From: Planctomycetales bacterium
GTDB lineage: Bacteria > Planctomycetota > Planctomycetia > Isosphaerales > Isosphaeraceae
Reading direction: 5' to 3'
Length of the DNA: 64,000 nucleotides
Assembly: GCA_027451885.1 (NCBI GenBank)
Contig: DAIDHX010000125.1
Span: 21,215 to 85,214 of the forward strand
Below, in pieces: positions 19,256 to 26,781 of this stretch. The notes beneath the pieces are model-generated. The model made no database searches, was not told where the DNA came from, and worked only from the letters and a program-made list of their open reading frames with translations. Numbering within the stretch: position 1 is the first letter of the stretch; each line of letters starts with the position of its first letter. The position numbers and the translations under genes were made by a program.

Positions 19256-19657
19256 TCAGGGCTCGTCGAGATCGTCCTCTTCTTCCTCATCGAGATCGTC
19301 GAGGTCCTCATCGTCGTCGTCGAATTCGTCCTCGTCTTCATCGACGTCGATGTCATCGATTTCTTCGTCGAGCTCTTCGTCAATCTCTTCTTCGTCGTCG
19401 CCGTCGAAGTCCTCGTCGAAGTCCTCGTCCTCTTCCTCGTCGTCGAAGTCGTCTTCGAGATCCTCTTCGTCGCCGACGTCTTCGTCGTCCTCTTCTTCCT
19501 CGAATTCGTCCTCGTCATCGGGATGGCGGCCCTCGATGAACGGCGCGACTTCGAGCCAGATGTCCCACACCGCGGCACCCTGCCTCGAGTCTGCGGGCAC
19601 AGTCAACGTTTCCTGGCACTCCAGCATGGAATCAGTCCTCAGACCGAGGGAGTTCAT
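19256..19657 (-). CDS. Hyper-acidic Asp/Glu-repeat protein, 133 aa
   Basis: The first 45 residues are ordinary sequence with an Ala/Trp-containing stretch (AAVWDIWLEVAPFIEG). The remaining 85 residues are almost entirely Asp and Glu with a few Phe, Ile, Leu and Gly. AGGAG sits 7 bp before the ATG, which supports real translation on this strand. There is no signal peptide. Highly acidic tails are typical of calcium- or histone-like-protein-binding and of nucleic-acid mimics, but no specific role can be assigned. The mirror frame on the plus strand is an artefact of the GAx-rich codons. Confidence 0.7.
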   Translation of the reverse strand: MNSLGLRTDSMLECQETLTVPADSRQGAAVWDIWLEVAPFIEGRHPDDEDEFEEEEDDEDVGDEEDLEDDFDDEEEDEDFDEDFDGDDEEEIDEELDEEIDDIDVDEDEDEFDDDDEDLDDLDEEEEDDLDEP

Positions 19658-20026
19658 CGGGCGTTCTCCTCACCGACGCGTCGGGGACGGCGGCTCCGCT
19701 CCCCCGGGGCAAACCGGTTCGATTCGCGGATTGAACCACTGTGGTAATGAGCGGAACGGATCATTGTCAAGTATCGAAATCAACGAGTTTTAGCGAGCCG
19801 CTCGAAGGGCCTTCCTGGCGAGGCTGTTTCCGGTCCTAAAAGCGGCGCGAGCGGTTCTCGCGGGACGATCATCGGACTAGTCGGCAAGCCGCGCTCCGAT
19901 CCTTGAAATTCTCTGGACCGGCCTGGAATCAAATGCCCCTGACTGCATCGGCTCAGATCGAGCAAGTGCTGGGATCGCAGGCCAAAGAAACGCTGCGACA
20001 GCGGAGACTTGCGGAGCCGCTCGGGT
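19658..20026. other. Intergenic region with weak promoter-like site only
   Basis: 369 bp between the acidic-protein gene and the 3' end of the Gfo/Idh/MocA gene. A perfect TTGACA on the minus strand (19765-19770) is followed after 17 bp by a poor -10 (TTACCA, 19742-19747). It is in a suitable position to drive the acidic-protein gene. No open frame with recognisable protein content was seen. Confidence 0.4.
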
Positions 20027-21037
20027 CTAAAAGATTTTGACGACCTGGCTCGTGGAAGCGGAGCGGGCGATTGCCTCAAGCAGCCGCACGGTGTCGATCG
20101 CCTGGTCGGCGGGGCAGCAGAGGGCCTCTCCGCTGGTAATCGCCGCCACGAAATTGCCGTCGATGGTTTGCTCCGCTTCGGGGAGCGAAATCACGGCAAC
20201 CTCGCCGTCGAGTCGTTCGTGCTCGAGGGTCGTCTCGGTCACGGCGAGTCGGCCGAGTTCGCCGAAATATTCGATTGAGAAGAGTGCGCGGGGGGAGATG
20301 CCCGAGATCGCCATGGTCACGGGCGTCCCGTCGGCCAGTCGGATCGCGGCCGCCGTCACGAGGTCGATGCCCGGATCCCATTCGCTCTGGAACGCAGCCA
20401 CTTCCCGCGCGGGCTGGCTGGTCGTCCAGAGAAGCGCGTCGACAAGATGATCCCCGGCGTCAGCGAGAATCCCGCCGCCGGCGACCTTGGGATCGAACCG
20501 CCAGGTGCTTTCTTCCTGAGCGAGCGTGGTCAGCCAGGGGCGAGAGAGCGTCGCCGTGACAAGACGCAACGGCCCGATCTCACCGGCGGTAAGCCTGCGC
20601 TTGACCTCTTTGAGGCTGGTGCAGAGACGGAACTGATGCCCCACGCCGACCTTGCGGTTTCGGCCGCGGGCGAGCCCCACGATATCGGCTGCTTCCTGCA
20701 CATTCGTGGACAGGGGCTTTTCAATGAAGACGTGGCAGCCGGCCTGGAGCGCGTCCATCGCGAGCCGGTAGTGCGAAAGGTGGGGGGTGAATACGGCAAG
20801 TGCGTCGGGCTCGAGCTCCGCAAGCAAGTCGCGGTGGTTGTCAAAGGCCGCAACCTGGGCCGTATTGTTGCCGCGCTGGCGGGTCGCAACCCGGGAGGCA
20901 AACGCGAGCGCGGCATCCAGGTGTGCGTCCGCGCAGCCGACGACCTGCACTTCCTCGCGTGCGACCAGCCGGTCGAGATGAATTTGCGCGGCGTTGCCGC
21001 AACCGACAATTCCGATCCGCACCCGGGAGGAAGTCAT
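20027..21037 (-). CDS. Gfo/Idh/MocA family oxidoreductase
   Basis: NAD(P)-dependent sugar or inositol dehydrogenase family, about 336 residues. The N-terminal Rossmann motif is GIVGCGNAAQIHL. The family EKP motif follows (VFIEKPLSTNVQEA), and the conserved GDHLVDALLW region contains the catalytic-type His. The ATG at 21037 (MTSSRVRIG) begins right before the first strand of the fold; the longer frame to 21103 is rejected because it adds a basic, unconserved stretch. The substrate is unknown and no sugar-uptake genes are adjacent. It is divergent from the tRNA-His gene. Confidence 0.9.
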   Translation of the reverse strand: MTSSRVRIGIVGCGNAAQIHLDRLVAREEVQVVGCADAHLDAALAFASRVATRQRGNNTAQVAAFDNHRDLLAELEPDALAVFTPHLSHYRLAMDALQAGCHVFIEKPLSTNVQEAADIVGLARGRNRKVGVGHQFRLCTSLKEVKRRLTAGEIGPLRLVTATLSRPWLTTLAQEESTWRFDPKVAGGGILADAGDHLVDALLWTTSQPAREVAAFQSEWDPGIDLVTAAAIRLADGTPVTMAISGISPRALFSIEYFGELGRLAVTETTLEHERLDGEVAVISLPEAEQTIDGNFVAAITSGEALCCPADQAIDTVRLLEAIARSASTSQVVKIF

Positions 21038-21236
21038 AGTTCGGCGTACTCTCACGGCGCGTTGCCGAACCTCTCGACAGATCGTCAGCGAACGCCGCAA
21101 CAAGGTTTCGGGGTGGCTTCGAATTCTCCGAAATATCCCAGCCTTGCGCTTGCCCCGTCAAGGGCCTACATCCCGCCCGCTGACTTTCCCATCCGAAGAT
21201 TCGTCATGATCGGCCCGTTTCCGCCGCTGGCTCGAC

Positions 21237-21266
21237 TTGACGCTCGAACCGTGCCGGGAATATGGT
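21237..21266 (+). promoter_or_regulatory. Candidate sigma-70 promoter for tRNA-His
   Basis: TTGACG (21237-21242) and TATGGT (21261-21266) with an 18-bp spacer. They lie about 100 bp upstream of the tRNA-His gene in the same direction. Confidence 0.45.
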
Positions 21267-21369
21267 GTCTATTGCTTTGGATCGGCTCTCGGACGCTCAG
21301 ACGAGTCAAACGGTCGAGGCCAGCCTCGCGCCGTTCTCGCCCTGACGAGACAGGCGGTTCATTGTGATG

Positions 21370-21442
21370 GTGGGTGTGGCCTAGCGGTTAAGGCACCAGA
21401 TTGTGGATCTGGATATCGCGGGTTCGAATCCCGTCACCCACC
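21370..21442 (+). tRNA. tRNA-His (anticodon GTG)
   Basis: A complete cloverleaf. Acceptor GTGGGTG (21370-21376) pairs with CACCCAC (21435-21441). The D stem is GCCT/AGGC, the anticodon stem CCAGA/TCTGG holds loop TTGTGGA with anticodon GTG, and the T loop is TTCGAAT. A G at 21369 opposite C at 21442 provides the G-1:C73 pair that is diagnostic of tRNA-His. CCA is not encoded. Its 3' 47 bases form the left half of a 48-bp att repeat used by the adjacent element, which leaves the tRNA intact. Confidence 0.97.
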
Positions 21443-21443
21443 C
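21396..21443 (+). repeat. att core, tRNA-side copy (perfect 48-bp direct repeat)
   Basis: Identical over 48 bp to 24148-24195. It covers the tRNA-His anticodon arm to the 3' end plus one flanking base, which is the usual target for tyrosine recombinases. The flanks differ at both ends, defining the element boundaries. Confidence 0.95.
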
Positions 21444-21480
21444 TTCCGCCAGATCTCGACATGCTCCGACTTGATGCGGC

Positions 21481-21506
21481 AAACCCCCTGGCAACACGGG
21501 GTTTTG
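21481..21506 (+). terminator. Hairpin with T-rich tail just inside the left att
   Basis: AAACCCC pairs with GGGGTTT around a 10-nt loop and is followed by TTGCGTTT on the plus strand. It is placed to end transcription of tRNA-His, and on the other strand the integrase operon. Confidence 0.5.
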
Positions 21507-21520
21507 CGTTTCCAGATCCG

Positions 21521-22003
21521 TCACCCCCCGATTGCGCTATCACGCCAGCATGCGACGGGTTCCGACCAGAAACGTCCTCTGCGCATGGAGGTGACGTCTG
21601 CTGCAATCGTTCGTGCAGCAAATTGCCTCGACTTGAGAATGGCCACGGCCTCGGCGACGCGCTCGTTCGTCAACTCGGTCAGCCGCTTAACCTGGCCAAG
21701 CTCGCAGACGGTCCCGATGTACTTTCGTGTCTGGGCGACGTGCTGGGGACTGGAAGCCGCGACTTCCAACCGAGCGATAAAGGCCTCGATGTGCTCACGG
21801 ATCGGCCTGGCGGCCTGTTTCTGGCGCTCAAGCGCGGCTGGGTCCAGAACGCCTTCCCGGATCTTGGCGACCCGCTCGTCGGCGGCATTGGCCAGGCGTT
21901 CCGTCTCCCGTTTGTCGGTGCAACCCTTCCGAGAGACACGGCGGCCGTTCTCGTCGGTGAAGGCGAAATACCATTTCCTTCCTCGGCGGAAGACGCTGGC
22001 CAT
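21521..22003 (-). pseudogene. Tyrosine integrase remnant (N-terminal and core-binding domains only)
   Basis: The first ~130 residues match phage-type integrases: an arm-binding-like start (MASVFRRGRKWYFAF) and a SAM-like core-binding region that reaches LTNERVAEAVAILKSRQFAARTI. The frame then runs into unrelated sequence and stops after 160 residues. The R-H-x-x-R-Y catalytic domain, roughly 250 residues, is missing. A neighbouring frame (21388-21621) continues through the att core as GDGIRTRDIQIHNLVP and stops in the tRNA 5' half. This looks like the old integrase C-terminal linker, shifted in frame by the deletion. The ATG overlaps the XRE stop (TAATG). Confidence 0.8.
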
Positions 22004-22386
22004 TACTTCTTCCCCTTTGGCAAGGATTCCACGTTCACGGAGACGCGTGCTTCGAGCGCTTCAGCCACACGCCACAACGTTGAGATTGTGGGGTTCAGGA
22101 TCTTTCCGTTCTCCAGCCGAGAAAGCATCCCCCGATCCATCCCCGACCGCTCGGAAACATCGGTCAGGCTCAAACCCCGTTCTTCTCGAATCCGCTTCAA
22201 TTCCCCGAGGCTAGTCAGAAGCGCCAGGATGTTGGCCTGAGCGTAGGGGCCTTCGTACTCTCCCGATTCGACCAGCTCGTCGAGGCTCGGACGTTCCTTC
22301 GAGAATCGCGCCCGTTCCGCGCGTAGCTCGTCCCGCTCGTCGGGCGTTCGCTGGACCCGAGGCTTGACGGGGCCTTGGCGACTCAT
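22003..22386 (-). CDS. XRE-family HTH protein
   Basis: 127 residues with a C-terminal Cro/CI-type helix-turn-helix (residues 63-118). This includes LKRIREERGLSLTDVSERSG and MDRGMLSRLENG, followed by NPTISTLWRVAEAL. The N-terminal 50 residues are charged and may mediate partner binding. The start codon overlaps the stop of the upstream BrnT-like gene (ATGA), and its own stop overlaps the integrase start (TAATG). The arrangement toxin-like gene then XRE gene fits a toxin-antitoxin pair in which the XRE protein neutralises and represses. That role is inferred. Confidence 0.85.
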   Translation of the reverse strand: MSRQGPVKPRVQRTPDERDELRAERARFSKERPSLDELVESGEYEGPYAQANILALLTSLGELKRIREERGLSLTDVSERSGMDRGMLSRLENGKILNPTISTLWRVAEALEARVSVNVESLPKGKK

Positions 22387-22661
22387 GATCTCCCCTTTCT
22401 CGGTTCGACTTCGTAAGCGGTGCGGACGCGGATCATCCTTGGGTTGTCGTTCACCGTTTCCCAGATCACCCCGATGTGACGCTCTGTGAATGTCCAGCCG
22501 AACGTGATGGGTCGACCGCTCGATCGGCTGACCAGCGTGCTGTTCTCGGGATTGAGCAGCACACTTTCAACTTCATCGACGGTCAGGTCGTGTTCCGCGA
22601 TGTGCTGGATGTTGCCATCGGGGTCGTCCTCCGCATCCCAGACGACTTGAATGTCATCCAT
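22383..22661 (-). CDS. BrnT-like small protein (putative RNase toxin)
   Basis: 92 residues from the ATG at 22661, chosen because GAGAGG lies 5 bp upstream; a longer frame to 22706 has no such site. The sequence has the order expected of BrnT-type proteins. It starts with a VVWDAEDDPDGN segment in place of FEWD..K, then IAEHDLTVDEVESVL, a Gly/Arg turn (SSGRPITFGWT) and a closing strand (MIRVRTAYEV). BrnT proteins are ribonuclease toxins paired with a DNA-binding antitoxin, and an XRE gene follows directly here. The family match is from memory of the pattern, so the toxin role is tentative. Confidence 0.6.
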   Translation of the reverse strand: MDDIQVVWDAEDDPDGNIQHIAEHDLTVDEVESVLLNPENSTLVSRSSGRPITFGWTFTERHIGVIWETVNDNPRMIRVRTAYEVEPRKGRS

Positions 22662-22678
22662 CACGGCCTCTCTGGGTG

Positions 22679-23725
22679 TCAAACCCACTGTTGTATTATA
22701 CGGCACGCTTGATGATTGATCAACGGAGACTCGGCCTTCGCGGCGTTCTCAATGCCAGCCAATCGATCAGCTTCTTCTCGTCCCAGGTTCCCACAAAACT
22801 CGAAGATGGCGGCTCGTTCCTCTCGGTCGAAGGCGTCGACCAGTTCGTTCTCAATCCACCATCGACGGAGGTTGATGCCGGCCTGGCGGGCGTCGGTCCA
22901 ATCCTTCCCCACCGGCGGCCGAACACGAACAGCGCGGCCTGGCCACCCCCCGGCGGCTCGGTCCCCGGCGGGGTCGCGGTCATGCGCGACAAACCATTTT
23001 GGGGCGGCCAGCATCGCCAGGAACGTTGCACCCTCGGGCCGGCTCGACGCTGAACCCAGCGAGACAACGGACGCCAGACCGGCCAGTTCCTGGCCAAGCA
23101 AAGCGGCGTCAAGCTCGCCCTCACAAACAACCAGCGGCAAACCGGGCTCGATGATATTCGGGTCGGGATAGAGACTCGGGCTGTCCGAGAAGACTTGCAC
23201 ATACTTGGGCTTCCTGTCCCCGTCCTGGCGAATCTTGAGCATTGCCAGGCGGCCACTGTTGAACCACGGAATCGTGATGCCGGCGACGGTCCAGGCCGTT
23301 CCGTTCTCTCGGATGATGTTGACTCGGGGCGTCCATCCGATTCGGTGGCGGCGGACCGTCTCGTCACTCAAGCCTCGGTCTCTGAGGTACTCGAGCGCCT
23401 GGCGTCCCTCGGGCTCAAGGATTCGCTCGGCGGCCTCGGCAACGATTCTCTCGGCTTCCTGACGGTCGAGTCCCGATGGCGGCTCAGCGGGCAGCTTGGC
23501 GGGCTTGCTCGCGGCTGGCCTCGGGCTGGTCGAGGTCGAGGGGCTCAAGCCGGCCAGTTCGGCGACGATCTGGGCGTCCTCCCGGAATTCGATCCCCTTG
23601 ATTCGCTTCACAAGCTCGATGGCGTCCCCCTCGGCACCACAGGGCCAGCACTTCCATCGGCCTCGGGCTGGGTCGACCTGGAAGCTCGGGTTGCGGTCGG
23701 GATGGAACGGACAAGCCCACACCAA
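22679..23725 (-). CDS. CHC2 zinc-finger/TOPRIM DNA primase (5' end frameshifted)
   Basis: Replication primase of the mobile element. The zinc ribbon is visible as CPFH at the start and CWPC 20 residues later, followed by GDAIELVKRIKGI. A TOPRIM domain has EGELDAALLG and the acidic HDRDPAGDRAA motif. The open frame extends above 23725 with KRSGRR in front of the finger but has no start codon except TTG 23725. A good start (ATG 23807 with GGGGGGAG) opens the next frame. The two frames are separated by a 12-bp direct repeat with a 16-bp period (23729-23756); removing one period joins them. The gene is therefore either broken or phase-variable. Confidence 0.8.
   Translation of the reverse strand: MVWACPFHPDRNPSFQVDPARGRWKCWPCGAEGDAIELVKRIKGIEFREDAQIVAELAGLSPSTSTSPRPAASKPAKLPAEPPSGLDRQEAERIVAEAAERILEPEGRQALEYLRDRGLSDETVRRHRIGWTPRVNIIRENGTAWTVAGITIPWFNSGRLAMLKIRQDGDRKPKYVQVFSDSPSLYPDPNIIEPGLPLVVCEGELDAALLGQELAGLASVVSLGSASSRPEGATFLAMLAAPKWFVAHDRDPAGDRAAGGWPGRAVRVRPPVGKDWTDARQAGINLRRWWIENELVDAFDREERAAIFEFCGNLGREEADRLAGIENAAKAESPLINHQACRIIQQWV
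22695..22723 (-). promoter_or_regulatory. Sigma-70 promoter of the BrnT-like/XRE/integrase operon
   Basis: On the minus strand TTGATC (22718-22723) and a perfect TATAAT (22695-22700) are separated by 17 bp. Transcription would begin near 22688, 27 nt before the BrnT-like ATG. The promoter lies entirely within the last codons of the primase gene. Confidence 0.7.
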
Positions 23726-23728
23726 CCG

Positions 23729-23756
23729 GCGGCCGGACCGTTTCGCGGCCGGACCG
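23729..23756. repeat. 12-bp direct repeat, 16-bp period, at the primase frameshift
   Basis: GCGGCCGGACCG occurs at 23729-23740 and 23745-23756, with TTTC between. Deleting one 16-bp period makes the reading frame from ATG 23807 continuous with the primase zinc finger (ASRSGRRLVWACPFH). Confidence 0.85.
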
Positions 23757-23944
23757 AGAAGCGTTGCCGGGCAGGAAGCGCCCGTGTTCGTCCTGTCCTG
23801 CGCTCATAGCTCCCCCCCGTTACTCACGGTCTTGACGGCTGAATGCTCGCGGGATTTCCTGTGTCAAAAAAAGGGCGGAAAAAACTGCGCGGGGTTGGAT
23901 GCGATGCCAGGGTCGGCCGCGCAACAAACAAATCCCCCTTTGGG

Positions 23945-24193
23945 TCAAGCACCCCCTCGGGCGGCCGTGACCATGGCCACGATGCTGGCCCGGATGGCCT
24001 CGGGCAAGCTCGGCCAGGCGGCCACAAGGTCAGCCAGGGCGGGGTCGTTTGGGCGGTCGGAATCGTCGGCGCGCTGCACAGGCGCTGCAGGCGAGACTTG
24101 AAAGTGACGCAACGCCTTACTATCATCGGCCTTGTGGGATTCCAGCGCCAGATTGTGGATCTGGATATCGCGGGTTCGAATCCCGTCACCCAC
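23945..24193 (-). pseudogene. Orphan integrase C-terminal tail crossing the right att core
   Basis: 82 residues. The first 16 (GDGIRTRDIQIHNLAL) are the antisense translation of the tRNA-His att core. The end reads DPALADLVAAWPSLPEAI then RASIVAMVTAA, which resembles the C-terminal tails of planctomycete tyrosine integrases as I recall them. In the excised circle this frame would join, in phase, the GDGIRTRDIQIHNL frame at the left att. It would then follow the integrase remnant. It is not expected to be functional alone. The stretch 23808-23944 contains a perfect TTGACA on the minus strand (23862-23867) without a good -10. Confidence 0.55.
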
Positions 24194-24195
24194 CC
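24148..24195 (+). repeat. att core, distal copy (perfect 48-bp direct repeat)
   Basis: Second copy of the tRNA-His 3' half. It contains no 5' half and is therefore not a tRNA. It is followed by a small GAGGC/GCCTC dyad that may be the original tRNA terminator. Confidence 0.95.
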
Positions 24196-24294
24196 CTGAG
24201 GCAGGCCTCGTCTTTCTGGCTCGCCTGATCTGAAAACTGGATTTGCGACCAGCTCGCCCGCGGGGCTGAGGCGGTCGCTTTGTCGGGGCTTCCC

Positions 24295-26178
24295 ATGTCG
24301 ACCGAAACGGATCGCCGTGAATACGTCTTTCAAGCCGAGATCAAGCAGCTCCTGCACCTGCTATCGCACTCGCTTTATCAGAGCCGCGAAATCGCGCTCC
24401 GCGAGCTGATCTCAAACGCGTCTGACGCGCTCGACAAGATGCGGTACCTCGTGCTGACGTCGGGATCGGAGCCGGAGCCGCTCGAGATCACGCTCATCGC
24501 CAACGAGGGGGAGAAAACGCTCGTCATCCGCGATAACGGCGTCGGCATGAATCGCGCTGAGCTCGAGCGCAATCTCGGCTCGATCGCGCATAGCGGGACG
24601 GGCGAGTTCATGCGCAAGCTCGCGGAAAGCCCAGGCACAAGCGGTGTGTCGCTGATCGGCCAGTTCGGCGTGGGATTTTACTCAGCGTTCATGATCGCGG
24701 ATCGCGTGCAGGTGCAGTCGCGCCGGCATGACGAGTCCGACGGTTGGGAGTGGGAATCGACCGGCGAAGGAGCTTACACCATTGCCGCGGCGTCCGAGCC
24801 ACTCGAACGCGGCACGCGCGTGATCCTGCACCTGAAGGCGGATTCGCTCGATCTGGTGAAGGACTGGAAGATCCGCGACGTTGTCAGGCGCTATTCGAGC
24901 TTCGTGCCGCACCCGATCCGCCTGGGCAACGGGGGCGAGGTGCTCAATAGCCAGAAGCCGATCTGGGTCGAGCCCAGGAACCAGGTCACGGCGGAGGAAC
25001 ACACGCAGTTTTACCAGCATCTTACGCACCGGGTTGATGAGACGCCGCTGTGGTACACACATCTGGCCGCGGATTCGCCGATCCAGTTCCGTGCGGTGCT
25101 CTACTGCCCGAAGACCAATCTCGAGCTGCTCGGATTCACTCGGCAGGAGCATGGACTGCATCTTTGCGCCCGGCGGATCCTGGTGCAGTCGGACTGCCGT
25201 GAGCTCTTGCCTGAGTATTTGCGGTTTGTTGAGGGGCTGGTGGACTCGGAGGACTTACCGCTCAATGTCTCGCGTGAGACGTTGCAAGACAACGGCGTGA
25301 TCCGCAAGATTCGCGCAGCGCTTCTCAAGGGGGTGTTTGATCGGCTCGACCGCCTTGCGGAAGACGAGCCCGAGACGTTCGCGAAATGGCACGCCGAGTT
25401 CGGCCGCGCGATCAAGGAAGGCGTGATCACCGATCTGATTCATCGCGAGCGGCTGGCGAAGTTGCTACGGTTCGGCTCGAGTCGCGAGGAAGATCCGGCC
25501 GCGCTTGTGTCGCTGGATCAATACCTGGGCCGAATGGTTGAGGGGCAGGAGCGGATCTACTATCTCGCGGGGGGGGATGCATCAACCTTGAAGCGCAGCC
25601 CGCACCTGGAGCTTTTCCGCAAGCGAGGAATCGAGGTGTTGCTGCTGGCCGAGGCGATCGACTCGTTCGCAGTCTCCGCGCTTGAGACGTATCAAGGCAA
25701 GCGGCTCACCGCGATCGATTCAAGCGACCTTGGCCTGCCGGGCGGCTCAGCGATCGAGCCAGAGTCGGCGGAGATGGAAAGCGGCTTTTCGAAGGTGGTC
25801 AACCTGTTTCGCGATGCGCTCGGCGATCGCGTGGCCGATGTGCGCAAATCGGAGCGGTTGGTCGAGAATCCGTGCTGTCTCGTGAGCGCTGAGGGGGCGA
25901 TGACCGCGCACATGGAGCGGATCATGAAGCTCGCGAATCAGAGCTTTCGCGAATCCCGGCGGATCCTTGAGCTCAATCCGCGTTCGCCGCTCATCAAGCG
26001 GCTGGGCCAGTTAAGCGCCAACGCCGAGCACGAGGGGTTCATCCGGGATTGTGCGCTCCAGCTCTGGTCGAATGCGCTTCTGCTGGAGGGGGTTACGCCG
26101 GAGCCTGAGATGCTGGTGGCGCGGGTTTCGAGCTTCATCGAGGAGCTGGCCGACAAGCGGTCGCCGCTGATCCTGTAA
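24295..26178 (+). CDS. htpG: Molecular chaperone HtpG (bacterial Hsp90)
   Basis: ATP-dependent cytoplasmic chaperone, 627 residues, the family length. The N-terminal GHKL ATPase shows FQAEIKQLLHLLSHSLY, ELISNASDALDKMRY (catalytic Glu and magnesium-binding Asn), the DNGVGM motif, LGSIAHSGT and the lid GQFGVGFYSAFM. The middle domain has LPLNVSRETLQ with the catalytic Arg. The C-terminal dimerisation domain is complete (AHMERIMKLANQ). ATG 24295 is chosen over TTG 24280 because MSTETDRREYVFQAE matches family starts. It begins 100 bp after the right att, so the element sits directly upstream of this gene. Confidence 0.97.
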   Translation: MSTETDRREYVFQAEIKQLLHLLSHSLYQSREIALRELISNASDALDKMRYLVLTSGSEPEPLEITLIANEGEKTLVIRDNGVGMNRAELERNLGSIAHSGTGEFMRKLAESPGTSGVSLIGQFGVGFYSAFMIADRVQVQSRRHDESDGWEWESTGEGAYTIAAASEPLERGTRVILHLKADSLDLVKDWKIRDVVRRYSSFVPHPIRLGNGGEVLNSQKPIWVEPRNQVTAEEHTQFYQHLTHRVDETPLWYTHLAADSPIQFRAVLYCPKTNLELLGFTRQEHGLHLCARRILVQSDCRELLPEYLRFVEGLVDSEDLPLNVSRETLQDNGVIRKIRAALLKGVFDRLDRLAEDEPETFAKWHAEFGRAIKEGVITDLIHRERLAKLLRFGSSREEDPAALVSLDQYLGRMVEGQERIYYLAGGDASTLKRSPHLELFRKRGIEVLLLAEAIDSFAVSALETYQGKRLTAIDSSDLGLPGGSAIEPESAEMESGFSKVVNLFRDALGDRVADVRKSERLVENPCCLVSAEGAMTAHMERIMKLANQSFRESRRILELNPRSPLIKRLGQLSANAEHEGFIRDCALQLWSNALLLEGVTPEPEMLVARVSSFIEELADKRSPLIL

Positions 26179-26214
26179 GGAGCGGCGGACCGCTTGCGAG
26201 CGCACCGTTGCTGA

Positions 26215-26781
26215 TCAACCGCCACGGGCCCAGTTGAAATAGAACGGATAGGGGTAAGGACCGGGGCCGGGCACAAGCGGATCGAGGTCATAGATCGGCA
26301 CGTAGCTGCCCATCTGGTAATACATTCCGACCGGCCGGAAGGGATGAGCGAACGACTGCACGATCCGAGCGGGACGCCACCAGGGGAGACTCGACCGATC
26401 GATGGAGCTCTGGCCGGGCATGCCGTAGAAGTAAGGATAGACGCTCTTGGTCGAGGGGGTTTTCCAGCCGAAGCCGTAAAGCCCCTGGGTAAGCAGATTG
26501 TTCTGGTACTTGACGGGCCCCTTGTCGGCGTAGCGCGTGTTGTAGAAGCTGTCGCGTCTGGGGTCTGGCGGCAGGTACTGGGGCGCGGCGGCGAATCGCA
26601 TCACGAGCCCGCTCCGCTCCGAGAGGTCAGGCACATAAGGGACCGGCGCCTGCGCACGCGCCGAGGAACCAGCGCAGAGCGCTGGGCCTAGCACGCCGAG
26701 GCCGATCATGATTCGGGTCACCGAGCGGGCCTTTGCGCGCAAGCCGCGAATGAGCCCGGTCCCACGGCTGGCGTGGATCAT
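26215..26781 (-). CDS. Exported Tyr/Pro-rich protein of unknown function, 188 aa
   Basis: The start ATG 26781 has GAGGAG about 7 bp upstream. The N-terminus is a signal peptide: a basic region, a hydrophobic core (IMIGLGVLGPALCAG) and a cleavage-like SARAQA. The mature part is rich in Tyr, Pro and Gly. It contains a recognisable segment YQNNLLTQGLYGFGWKTPST and ends in a tyrosine/proline-rich run with PYPYPFYFNW. I do not recognise a domain. Similar proteins with this middle segment occur in planctomycetes in multiple copies as I recall. It is convergent with htpG and lies downstream of another secreted protein gene. Confidence 0.7.
   Translation of the reverse strand: MIHASRGTGLIRGLRAKARSVTRIMIGLGVLGPALCAGSSARAQAPVPYVPDLSERSGLVMRFAAAPQYLPPDPRRDSFYNTRYADKGPVKYQNNLLTQGLYGFGWKTPSTKSVYPYFYGMPGQSSIDRSSLPWWRPARIVQSFAHPFRPVGMYYQMGSYVPIYDLDPLVPGPGPYPYPFYFNWARGG

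Larger units (their letters stand above)
21396..24195. mobile_element. Decayed integrative element in tRNA-His
   Basis: About 2.75 kb between two perfect 48-bp tRNA-His repeats. On the minus strand, in transcription order, it contains an orphan tail frame, a CHC2/TOPRIM primase, a BrnT-like protein, an XRE regulator and an integrase N-terminus. The integrase lacks its catalytic domain, so the element cannot mobilise itself. A primase plus an integrase in so small a unit resembles phage satellites or small planctomycete integrative elements. Helper functions and packaging genes are absent, so its original nature (satellite, prophage remnant or mobile island) is not decided. Confidence 0.88.

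Noticed and set aside
19160..19747. Plus-strand frame rich in Val/Leu/Phe that looks like a membrane protein
   Set aside because: It is the exact mirror of the Asp/Glu codons of the acidic gene; it has no ribosome-binding site and its ends are basic low-complexity sequence.
24148..24195. Second tRNA-His gene
   Set aside because: Only the 3' half is present; the 5' acceptor strand and D arm are missing, so it is the distal att site.
23824..24357. 177-codon minus-strand frame across the right att
   Set aside because: Different phase from the integrase-tail frame, runs into the htpG start region and has no recognisable content.
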